Shown here: in pieces, positions 61,878 to 64,000 of the stretch
Position numbering within the stretch: the stretch's first letter is position 1
Layout: the number at the start of each line of letters is the position of its first letter
NCBI GenBank assembly: GCA_000499405.2
Contig: HG738137.1
Span: forward strand, 11,654,121 to 11,718,120
Length of the DNA: 64,000 nt
Reading direction: 5' to 3'
DNA from: Onchocerca volvulus
Lineage: Eukaryota; Nematoda; Chromadorea; Rhabditida; Onchocercidae
Made by a program: the position numbers and the translations under genes
Notes under the pieces: generated by a model
The model's input: only the letters and a program-made list of their open reading frames with translations
Told to the model about the DNA's origin: nothing
Databases searched by the model: none

Positions 61878-63678
61878 CTAAACGATTTTTCACATTTTTT
61901 TTTTGAATTTTTTCAAATTTTTCGGTCCTTCCAACTTTTTTTAAACTGTATTATATTGAAAAAAAAAAAAAAAAAACTCTTAAAATTTCAGCTGAGAAAT
62001 TATCTGAAATTACAAATTTATAATACATTACGTTTGATATATCTTTCTGCTTAAATTTCAACATATTGATATTGATGTGAAATTTTCCGTTTAACCGGAA
62101 TTACAGATGGATTGTCCGAATCCGGAAGTTTATGCGGATATGATGAAACGATTCTCGAAAACACTAAACAAAGTATTACTAGCATATGCGGATATGGTAC
62201 AGAAAGATTTTAGCAAATTTGTTAACGATGAAAAACTTGCATGTATATTGATGAATAATGTTCAACAACTTCGGTTCGTTTCCAATTTTTTTTCAAAATT
62301 TCCTTTTTTTCCGGAAAATATAAATTTTTATTTTTTTTTAATAAAAATTTTCGTGACAGTTGAAAATTTGTTCAGTTCTTTTTTTTAATATTAATTTCAA
62401 ATAAATACTACTTAAGGCTTAATTTTGAAAATTTTCATAGTATACGATATTATAGTTGGAAGAAAAAAAAATGAGCAAAAATTTTTTAAATTTTTTCAAA
62501 ATATAATTAAATTTACAATAAATTGAAATATTTAAATAAGGCCTGATATCATTTGAAGATCTTACATTTAGTCAGAAATTTATTGAATTTTTTAAAATAA
62601 TAATCTCAAAAAAAAAAAAAACTAAAATTTTTTAAATTTCTTGCTTTTAAATTTTTACTTTTCAGAAACTTTACTTATATTTTTTTACTTTCTATATTTT
62701 ATGCTTTGAAATTTCGATTTTTGCAATTATGAAAAATATCATTAAATGAGCATACACATTGCACCGAATGACTGAATAATGTGATCATCGAATATTCTAA
62801 CAAATTTCTTAATTTCCTACGATATTCACGTTATTCCTAAATTTTGTTACGACATATTTCACGTTATTCCTGAATTTTCTTACGATATATTTCAGGGTAC
62901 AATTGGAGAAAATTTACGAGAATATGGGTGGTCCAAATCTTGATCCTACAACAAATACGGTATTGAATAATCTACAAAAAAAGCTTATTGCCGTATTAAA
63001 TAAATTATCGGGACAATTTGTGGAAAGTTTGATACCAAATATTCATGTACAAATGAATAAATTGGGCGTCATTTTAAGCAAAATCAAAGGACAACAATTG
63101 CCAAAAAGTCAATTAGCTGGAGTAAGCATTCCTTTTTTCCTTATTAATTTATTATTCAATATCGATTAATTAGTAGTAATTTAAAATGAAGCAAATTGTA
63201 ATCATTATTCTATTTTTAGAACCTTTTTTTTTTTTTTTTTGATCAAGTTGAATATTTCCTTTAATTCTAATAAAACATTTTTAGTCATAAACTAAAATTT
63301 GACATAATATGTAGTTAATATTAGAACAATTACACAATTAAAACCTACAAATTGCATATCAAATTTTCTGGGCTATAATTTGCAGAATTTACTAATTTCT
63401 GATTTGCTAGTTTTTTGCTAATTTTTATTAATTTATTATTTTACGAATTTTTTTTTGCTATAATTCACAGTTTCATGTATTTTTTTTTTTTTTTTTAAGA
63501 ACTTTTTAAGAATTTATTATTCCAACGATCGAATTGTTGCGAGAAGGGAAAAGTTGAAATTTTAACAAAATTTCAGGAAGTGGATTTAGTACTTGAACCA
63601 CTGATGGAATTGTTGGAGGATAAATTGCAAGATTATGCATCACAATGTGAAAAAACTGTATTGAAATATTTGCTAAAA
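10645..63678 (+). CDS. unc-13: UNC-13 / Munc13, long isoform, 35 exons, 3' end outside window
   Basis: Synaptic-vesicle priming factor of the presynaptic active zone. Joining the 35 exons listed separately gives 4362 bases, 1454 codons without a stop; the protein continues past the window. Domains in residue order: C2A about 1-130; acidic linker about 145-530 with a poly-Asp run; calmodulin-binding-like helix with W556, Y560, V563; C1 660-709 with all eight zinc ligands; C2B about 780-915 with Asp pairs 798/804 and 850/852; MUN from about 940 onward. Start chosen because MSLLCV followed by the RKARLQG-like continuation matches the Munc13-1 N-terminus. Family knowledge: C2A binds RIM, C1 binds diacylglycerol, C2B binds Ca2+/PIP2, MUN opens syntaxin. 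Seen directly: frame, motifs and splice sites. Inferred: exon joining in the weakly conserved linker (exons 9-15). Missing here: the last part of MUN and C2C. Confidence 0.95.
11178..11207 (+). CDS. unc-13: unc-13 exon 2 (C2A)
   Basis: Thirty bases between ttttcag and gtttgt, encoding (I)RKARLQGSQ, equivalent to the VKKAKLQG stretch of C. elegans UNC-13L. First beta strand of C2A. Confidence 0.9.
11208..14759 (+). other. unc-13 intron 2 (3.5 kb)
   Basis: A+T-rich, ATA repeats near 11420-11450 and 11720-11745, a 37-base tandem repeat at 13670-13765. A slightly less A+T-rich patch at 11610-11720 has no usable frame. Nothing else recognised. Confidence 0.6.
13670..13765. repeat. 37-base tandem repeat, about 2.5 copies
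   Basis: Unit of the form ctgataatgagttatcaaa... ending aatgatgta, repeated in tandem with few changes; each unit carries facing GATAA and TTATC words. Confidence 0.75.
14760..14859 (+). CDS. unc-13: unc-13 exon 3 (C2A)
   Basis: Encodes [16 protein letters not shown] and then [18 protein letters not shown], near-identical to C2A of nematode UNC-13. Donor gttaga: the last codon is split TT|T, giving Phe exactly as expected. Confidence 0.95.
15165..15238 (+). CDS. unc-13: unc-13 exon 4 (C2A)
   Basis: Encodes [19 protein letters not shown] followed by WDKLL, between ttgtag and gtaaat. Strong match to C2A of UNC-13L. Confidence 0.95.
15661..15852. repeat. About 74-base tandem repeat, 3 diverged copies, ACGT-rich
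   Basis: In intron 4. The anchor word gtacgaa recurs at 15691, 15766 and 15839, each preceded by an acgt-rich stretch with 'cac-gtaa' and followed by tatt or attt. Lies 230 bases before exon 5. Confidence 0.75.
16083..16250 (+). CDS. unc-13: unc-13 exon 5 (end of C2A)
   Basis: Encodes [20 protein letters not shown] and on to [10 protein letters not shown], with attacag and gtaaat sites. Last strands of C2A, which in the family binds the RIM/UNC-10 zinc finger. The longer frame seen here (16022-16276) includes intron at both ends. Confidence 0.97.
17264..17334 (+). CDS. unc-13: unc-13 exon 6 (post-C2A)
   Basis: Encodes [20 protein letters not shown] and then IEIS. Acceptor ttcacag. Donor taken as gttagt at 17335, because this gives phase 0 into exon 7; gtgtta two bases upstream breaks the frame. 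A short helix following C2A. Confidence 0.9.
17335..20911 (+). other. unc-13 intron 6 (3.6 kb)
   Basis: Contains near copies of 'atgaaaatgaaacaaagataattaa' at about 17619 and 17750, an ACGT-rich stretch at 18050-18110, several poly-T runs, and a TCAT microsatellite (20125-20310). No exon recognised. Confidence 0.6.
20125..20310. repeat. TCAT tetranucleotide microsatellite
   Basis: About 45 imperfect TTCA units, in an intron. It creates an artefactual open frame of His, Ser, Phe and Ile. Confidence 0.95.
20912..20948 (+). CDS. unc-13: unc-13 exon 7
   Basis: Encodes [12 protein letters not shown] plus one base, between ttttcag and gtaagt. Small, but both sites are good and the frame carries into exon 8 (S|GISEDSDY). 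Confidence 0.85.
20949..23759 (+). other. unc-13 intron 7 (2.8 kb)
   Basis: Poly-T tracts dominate, including the longest of the window (22832-22916). No exon or repeat family recognised. Confidence 0.6.
22832..22916. repeat. 85-base poly-T tract
   Basis: Begins as four TTTTC units, then an almost pure T run broken once by AAA. Possibly inflated or shortened by sequencing error. Confidence 0.95.
23760..23908 (+). CDS. unc-13: unc-13 exon 8 (conserved SEDSDYTSD motif)
   Basis: Encodes [19 protein letters not shown], then a Gln/His-rich segment ending SQFEQ. The SEDSDYTSD motif is shared by nematode UNC-13L and mammalian Munc13-1. Acceptor ttatag, donor gtaatt, phase 0 exit. Confidence 0.95.
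24037..24275. mobile_element. Possible transposon remnant, composition shift in intron 8
   Basis: Starts abruptly with GGCCGGCC and GCGCGGCCG words in otherwise A+T-rich intron. It holds an imperfect hairpin (ttttacctgttaca / tgtgacaggtaaaa, about 24115-24150), then 'aaatttgaaagcaatcggtgaag', a wording reminiscent of LINE 3' ends (recollection, not a match I can verify). No open frame. Confidence 0.35.
24959..25055 (+). CDS. unc-13: unc-13 exon 9 (acidic linker)
   Basis: Encodes [18 protein letters not shown], then [14 protein letters not shown]. Acceptor gaacag, donor gtttgt. Poorly conserved region, but the frame is open, acidic and in phase on both sides. Confidence 0.8.
25263..25770. repeat. 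Polypyrimidine-rich intron stretch
   Basis: Long run of CT/CTTT units (25263-25370 almost pure pyrimidine), a short ATC repeat (25535-25570), then more pyrimidine-rich sequence. Intron 9. Confidence 0.8.
25930..26370. repeat. About 100-base degenerate tandem repeat, about 4 copies
   Basis: Recurring pattern in intron 9: 'aatttgaa-tgaaattc-atttgataactaaatttttaaa-attactaatatt' followed by a poly-T patch. Diverged, so copy borders are approximate. Confidence 0.5.
26727..26898 (+). CDS. unc-13: unc-13 exon 10 (linker)
   Basis: Encodes [20 protein letters not shown], continuing to PEISRNSLG. Acceptor is tttgaag (AAG rather than YAG); the tag upstream at about 26695 would run into TGA. Donor gttatt is chosen because it leaves two bases, as exon 11 needs; the better-looking gtaaga at about 26808 would break phase unless another exon is missing. 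Confidence 0.7.
27235..27360 (+). CDS. unc-13: unc-13 exon 11 (linker)
   Basis: Encodes [20 protein letters not shown] and then a Glu/Tyr/Asn-rich stretch to NESR. Two donors are possible: gtgagc at 27315 and gtgaat at 27361. Only the second keeps frame with exon 12. Confidence 0.8.
29049..29156 (+). CDS. unc-13: unc-13 exon 12 (linker)
   Basis: Encodes [20 protein letters not shown], then [15 protein letters not shown]. Acceptor ttttcaag, donor gttggt; both weak, but phase fits exon 11 and exon 13 exactly. Confidence 0.8.
29237..29468. repeat. 62-77-base tandem repeat, intron 12, 4 copies
   Basis: The word tcaatattgct starts at 29241, 29318, 29381 and 29443. Unit: aatcaatattgctat-cttatgcacag-aattttt-agttatattagaaatcc plus an A run of variable length that explains the uneven period. 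Shares its core with the array in the next intron. Confidence 0.9.
29735..29839 (+). CDS. unc-13: unc-13 exon 13 (poly-Asp tract)
   Basis: Encodes [18 protein letters not shown], six more Asp, then [10 protein letters not shown]. The Asp run is written almost wholly with GAT codons, a coding microsatellite. Acceptor tatgaag, donor gtaagt. Highly acidic; no domain. Confidence 0.8.
30054..30216. repeat. 41-base tandem repeat, intron 13, 4 copies
   Basis: tcaatatt starts at 30062, 30103, 30144 and 30185, an exact 41-base period. Unit: aaaaaatcaatattgccatatttaatcatag plus about ten more bases. Begins with the same core as the intron 12 array. Confidence 0.95.
30287..30508 (+). CDS. unc-13: unc-13 exon 14 (linker)
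   Basis: Encodes [20 protein letters not shown], an acidic His-rich part, then [20 protein letters not shown]. Acceptor ttttgcag; donor gtaata, with AA carried into exon 15. The TAA seen just after the donor in the unspliced frame is intronic. Confidence 0.85.
30721..30840 (+). CDS. unc-13: unc-13 exon 15 (linker)
   Basis: Encodes [19 protein letters not shown], then [20 protein letters not shown]. Acceptor ttaatcag, donor gtgaga. In phase both sides. Confidence 0.85.
31589..31697 (+). CDS. unc-13: unc-13 exon 16 (calmodulin-binding-like helix)
   Basis: Encodes [17 protein letters not shown], then [25 protein letters not shown] lines up with the 1-5-8 hydrophobic pattern W-L-R-A-F-N-K-V of the Munc13-1 calmodulin site (recalled). 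Two phase-0 donors exist: gtatgt at about 31675 and gttgct at 31698. I prefer the second because it keeps the whole helix. Last exon specific to the long form. Confidence 0.85.
33960..33994. repeat. Perfect 15-base inverted repeat, 5-base loop
   Basis: AATTTTGGGATTAAT (33960-33974), loop TAAAT, ATTAATCCCAAAATT (33980-33994). In intron 16. Confidence 0.95.
34385..34535. repeat. Degenerate tandem repeat, about 35 bases, about 4 copies
   Basis: Recurring 'ttggctaaa-ttttaggatagaaataaggtagc' pattern with substitutions and indels. Confidence 0.5.
35712..35862. repeat. About 29-base degenerate tandem repeat, 5 copies
   Basis: 'actaatctaaagtttcatttctgacttga' type unit; actaat or actagt words begin at 35719, 35752, 35777, 35806 and 35835. 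Confidence 0.75.
35925..36002. repeat. 19-base perfect inverted repeat, 40-base loop
   Basis: TAATAAGTATTTAAGTATT at 35925-35943 is the exact reverse complement of 35984-36002. Confidence 0.95.
40067..40096. repeat. Perfect 13-base hairpin with 4-base loop
   Basis: TAGGCCTTAAACC, loop TTAG, GGTTTAAGGCCTA. The stem is much richer in G+C than its surroundings and would fold strongly in DNA or RNA. Confidence 0.95.
40672..41000. repeat. Facing GA-rich and CT-rich tracts
   Basis: A purine tract with GAGAGAGA units (40672-40735) and, about 220 bases on, a pyrimidine tract with CTCTCTCT units (40950-41000) on the same strand. They are roughly complementary, 1.3-1.6 kb before the M exon. Confidence 0.8.
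41285..41570. repeat. Degenerate tandem repeat of about 45-60 bases, about 6 copies
   Basis: Pattern 'gatctagacttatatcaaagtattacttac' recurs with changes; at least six recognisable 'tcaaagtattactt'-like words. Confidence 0.6.
42301..42804 (+). CDS. unc-13: unc-13 M-isoform first exon (168 codons)
   Basis: Starts [20 protein letters not shown], ends [12 protein letters not shown], donor gtaagt, phase 0. Basic and Asn/Arg/Ser-rich, without a domain I know. Base composition is clearly coding (mixed codons, CGA-rich Arg) against the A+T-rich intron. The sequence just upstream, ggatcaag|aaATG, could be a weak 3' splice site for a trans-spliced leader, or an internal acceptor. The upstream in-frame stop at 42283 argues against further extension. 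Confidence 0.8.
42301..63678 (+). CDS. unc-13: UNC-13 short (M-type) isoform from an internal first exon
   Basis: An ORF starting ATG at 42301 runs 168 codons to a perfect donor (gtaagt at 42805) in phase 0, the same phase in which exon 16 ends and exon 17 begins. Joined to exons 17-35 it gives 1052 codons within the window. C. elegans is known to make an UNC-13 isoform with a different N-terminus that lacks C2A, from an internal promoter; position, phase and the 10.6 kb gap in front fit this. The unique part is basic (many Arg, Lys, Asn), recognised by me in no domain. An in-frame stop lies at 42283. Use as an initial exon, rather than as an internal exon, is inference. Confidence 0.75.
42805..45095 (+). 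other. Intron between M exon and exon 17 (2.3 kb)
   Basis: A+T-rich with poly-T/poly-A runs, a TA repeat at 44607-44625, and a short AAACCAAGA tandem (about 45040-45078) directly before exon 17. No exon recognised. Confidence 0.6.
45096..45218 (+). CDS. unc-13: unc-13 exon 17 (first shared exon)
   Basis: Encodes [19 protein letters not shown], then [20 protein letters not shown] and EL. Aligns with the IDSMPDIRKRKPIPLVSDL stretch of Munc13-1 (recalled). Acceptor atttttag, donor gtaaat, phase 0 at both ends, so it can follow either exon 16 or the M exon. Confidence 0.93.
45974..45982 (+). CDS. unc-13: unc-13 exon 18, 9-base microexon
   Basis: GTTTTGAAG (Val-Leu-Lys) lies between a strong acceptor (ttttattgcag) and a strong donor (gtaagc). 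Phase 0 at both ends, so inclusion or skipping keeps the frame. It adds three residues between PLVSEL and [10 protein letters not shown], just before C1. Munc13-1 has residues at this spot too. Confidence 0.7.
46066..46213. repeat. 41-base tandem repeat, intron 18, 4 copies
   Basis: agagtatatcac (first copy agagtacatcac) starts at 46066, 46107, 46148 and 46189, an exact 41-base period. Copies 2 and 3 are almost identical and contain tatgatatgctaggttcga. It begins about 80 bases after the microexon donor. Confidence 0.95.
47467..47538 (+). CDS. unc-13: unc-13 exon 19
   Basis: Encodes [20 protein letters not shown], then DEEL. Acceptor ttgaag (AAG), donor gtaatc. Leads into the conserved [12 protein letters not shown] before C1. 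Confidence 0.9.
47792..47936 (+). CDS. unc-13: unc-13 exon 20 (C1 domain, first half)
   Basis: Encodes [20 protein letters not shown], then the start of C1: H660, C673, C676 and the WGLARQG loop. Acceptor tctgcag, donor gttagt with a split Gly codon. C1 binds diacylglycerol and phorbol esters in the family. Confidence 0.98.
48324..48398 (+). CDS. unc-13: unc-13 exon 21 (C1 domain, second half)
   Basis: Encodes [19 protein letters not shown], then SADCLQ. Supplies C690, C693, H698, C701 and C709. With exon 20 the spacing is H-X12-C-X2-C-X13-C-X2-C-X4-H-X2-C-X7-C, the complete two-zinc C1 signature. Confidence 0.98.
48696..48816 (+). CDS. unc-13: unc-13 exon 22 (C1-C2B linker)
   Basis: Encodes [20 protein letters not shown], then [19 protein letters not shown]. 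Very close to the family linker. Acceptor tttcag, donor gtttgt. Confidence 0.97.
49102..49208 (+). CDS. unc-13: unc-13 exon 23 (linker to C2B)
   Basis: Encodes [20 protein letters not shown], then [15 protein letters not shown]. The SKWSAKIA motif opens C2B. Acceptor ttccag, donor gtaata. Confidence 0.96.
49862..50003 (+). CDS. unc-13: unc-13 exon 24 (C2B)
   Basis: Encodes [20 protein letters not shown], then [20 protein letters not shown] and VWNEQFF. Asp798 and Asp804 are the first pair of Ca2+ ligands. Acceptor gttgcag, donor gtaagt. Confidence 0.98.
50661..50830 (+). CDS. unc-13: unc-13 exon 25 (C2B)
   Basis: Encodes [19 protein letters not shown], then [20 protein letters not shown] and [17 protein letters not shown]. 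Asp850 and Asp852 sit 52 residues after Asp798, as in Munc13-1. The insert helix [12 protein letters not shown] is present. Preceding intron bases happen to stay open to 50602. Confidence 0.98.
50990..51032. repeat. Perfect 15-base inverted repeat, 13-base loop
   Basis: TTTTTACCGTAATAT (50990-51004) and ATATTACGGTAAAAA (51018-51032), in intron 25. Confidence 0.95.
51247..51374 (+). CDS. unc-13: unc-13 exon 26 (end of C2B)
   Basis: Encodes [20 protein letters not shown], then [20 protein letters not shown] and LFQ. Nearly invariant in the family. Acceptor tttacag, donor gtaagt. Confidence 0.98.
51651..51785 (+). CDS. unc-13: unc-13 exon 27 (start of MUN)
   Basis: Encodes [20 protein letters not shown], then [20 protein letters not shown] and ESIYQ. 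Start of the helical MUN domain that promotes syntaxin opening. Acceptor ttttcag, donor gtaaat, phase 0 both sides. Confidence 0.98.
51786..53847 (+). other. unc-13 intron 27 (2.1 kb)
   Basis: Contains copy A of a diverged repeat (about 52540-53040). Rest is A+T-rich with GATATGATA-like words. No exon recognised. Confidence 0.6.
52540..53040. repeat. Diverged intronic repeat, copy A
   Basis: Aligns by eye in order with about 54860-55405 in the next intron: cgcaactat-caatgaattgata; tgatag-agagaa; gattata-gag-gaacattta; then gaatt, aaagcttg, tcg-acaaagatg, gaattagata, tcgtaacattcatt-atatt. Many substitutions and indels. No open frame. Confidence 0.6.
53848..54075 (+). CDS. unc-13: unc-13 exon 28 (MUN)
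   Basis: Encodes [20 protein letters not shown], then [20 protein letters not shown] and on to [19 protein letters not shown]. Extremely conserved. Acceptor ttttcag, donor gtaaac, phase 0 both sides. Confidence 0.98.
54860..55405. repeat. Diverged intronic repeat, copy B, with an open stretch
   Basis: Homologous by eye to copy A. Between about 55045 and 55202 its base composition is markedly less A+T-rich, and one + strand frame is open for about 50 codons, containing [20 protein letters not shown] and ending in TGA after DGFDPKE. That resembles coding sequence but matches no unc-13 segment; possibly the remains of a transposon gene. Family not recognised. Confidence 0.5.
57010..57400. repeat. 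Cluster of direct and inverted repeats, MITE-like
   Basis: Words of the type gatagattagcatcataactgaaacg occur near 57037, 57178 and 57228, with a related copy near 57374. The right end is a long palindrome (57310-57391). Confidence 0.65.
57310..57391. mobile_element. 82-base palindrome, possible MITE end
   Basis: Perfect inner stem TACTGTATCCGTCAC (57332-57346) / GTGACGGATACAGTA (57357-57371) with 10-base loop. It is extended outward by near-complementary arms, atgatgctaatttatcag and ctggtaaattaacatcat, to 57310 and 57391. Shares arm sequence with nearby repeats. Confidence 0.55.
57689..57990. repeat. 62-67-base tandem repeat, about 5 diverged copies
   Basis: agattttgaatggaaaaagatca-like words start at 57736, 57798, 57864 and 57931, with a partial earlier copy near 57689. 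Each is followed by 'gattaggctttt-cacaggattcttaattttct'. Confidence 0.8.
58653..58811 (+). CDS. unc-13: unc-13 exon 29 (MUN)
   Basis: Encodes [20 protein letters not shown], then [20 protein letters not shown] and [13 protein letters not shown]. Acceptor tttgcag, donor gtaact, phase 0. Confidence 0.98.
59277..59505 (+). CDS. unc-13: unc-13 exon 30 (MUN)
   Basis: Encodes [20 protein letters not shown], then [20 protein letters not shown] and [18 protein letters not shown]. Conserved LNQFPQELN motif. Lacks the roughly 20-residue insert that mammalian Munc13-1 has after NNCHE. Donor gttaat. Confidence 0.97.
60385..60511 (+). CDS. unc-13: unc-13 exon 31 (MUN)
   Basis: Encodes [20 protein letters not shown], then [20 protein letters not shown] and P. 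Acceptor cttttag, donor gtaaac with the Ala codon split GC|T. Confidence 0.96.
60997..61183 (+). CDS. unc-13: unc-13 exon 32 (MUN)
   Basis: Encodes [20 protein letters not shown], then [20 protein letters not shown] and [20 protein letters not shown]. Aligns with PAWFEPFVIQWLDENEE and [20 protein letters not shown] of Munc13-1. Phase 0 exit. Confidence 0.97.
62107..62273 (+). CDS. unc-13: unc-13 exon 33 (MUN)
   Basis: Encodes [20 protein letters not shown], then [20 protein letters not shown] and [13 protein letters not shown]. The conserved CILMNN-QQLR motif ends at donor gttcgt. The frame that continues past it is intronic. Confidence 0.97.
62896..63121 (+). CDS. unc-13: unc-13 exon 34 (MUN)
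   Basis: Encodes [20 protein letters not shown], then [20 protein letters not shown] and on to LPKSQLAG. Acceptor tttcag, donor gtaagc, phase 0 exit. Confidence 0.96.
63577..63678 (+). CDS. unc-13: unc-13 exon 35 (MUN), last exon in window
   Basis: Encodes [20 protein letters not shown], then [21 protein letters not shown] is invariant in the family and is normally followed by ELWK, which must lie in the next exon beyond the window. Donor gtaagg. Confidence 0.97.
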
Positions 63679-64000
63679 GTAAGGCCATTTTATATTTTTT
63701 CCTTTTTTTTTATTTTTTTGAAACTATTACCAACTTTAATTTGCAATTGTAGAGTTAATTAAGTGTTAAATGTAATTAACGAAATGAATGGAATGGATTT
63801 GTTCATTTCAATTTTAATTTCAATTTATAAAAGAGTTACAAGTTTGAAAAATTTCAGCAAAATTAAATCTTAAACTTATTACATGGTGATCTTGTTAATT
63901 AGGGACAGCTAATTATCATCTGATAGAGATAGTGCTTAAATAGTTTTATCATTTAATACAATTAGTGATAATAAGCAAATAAAATAAGAATAAAAATATT
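63679..64000 (+). other. Start of unc-13 intron 35
   Basis: A+T-rich intron; no acceptor followed by recognisable MUN sequence before the window ends. Confidence 0.7.

Noticed and set aside
1..64000. tRNA, rRNA or bacterial/organelle sequence
   Set aside because: Looked for T-loop words and rRNA-like conserved stretches by eye; none convincing. A covariance-model scan would be needed to exclude small RNAs.

Overview
The window is eukaryotic and looks like a nematode. It is extremely A+T-rich, full of long poly-T/poly-A runs and short tandem repeats, with small spliced exons. Essentially the whole of it is one gene on the + strand: unc-13 (Munc13), the presynaptic vesicle-priming factor. I reconstructed 35 coding exons for a long isoform by following reading phase across every junction. 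All 34 joins keep the frame, and the product matches what I recall of C. elegans UNC-13 and rat Munc13-1. The ORFs visible by simple translation mostly run through splice sites, so their ends are not the exon ends. The closest resemblance is to nematode UNC-13; the exact taxon cannot be fixed from this window.

Layout. 1-10607: no confident unc-13 exon, mostly low-complexity DNA, but with one coding-like island on the - strand at 9658-9814, just upstream of unc-13. 10645-31697: exons 1-16, specific to the long form: an N-terminal C2A domain (exons 1-5), then an acidic, weakly conserved linker with a poly-Asp tract, then a helix resembling the Munc13 calmodulin-binding site (exon 16). 31698-45095: a 13.4 kb intron holding a 504-base ORF (42301-42804) that ends in a perfect donor in the right phase to join exon 17; I read it as the first exon of a shorter (M-type) isoform with its own promoter. 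45096-63678: shared exons 17-35, including a 9-base microexon, the C1 domain (exons 20-21), the C2B domain (exons 23-26) and most of the MUN domain (exons 27-35). The gene runs off the right edge, so the end of MUN and any C2C domain are outside.

Function. From the family, the C2A domain of the long form should bind RIM/UNC-10 and place the protein at the active zone. C1 should bind diacylglycerol, C2B should bind Ca2+ and phosphoinositides, and MUN should open syntaxin for SNARE assembly. The short form would lack C2A and the calmodulin-like helix.

Other content: several intronic tandem arrays (two of them with a 41-base period, and two in neighbouring introns sharing one core), a diverged pair of about 500-base repeats in two introns, several strong perfect hairpins, a MITE-like palindrome, and two patches with base composition unlike their surroundings that may be transposon remnants. 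I saw no CRISPR, rRNA or convincing tRNA, and no new multi-gene system.
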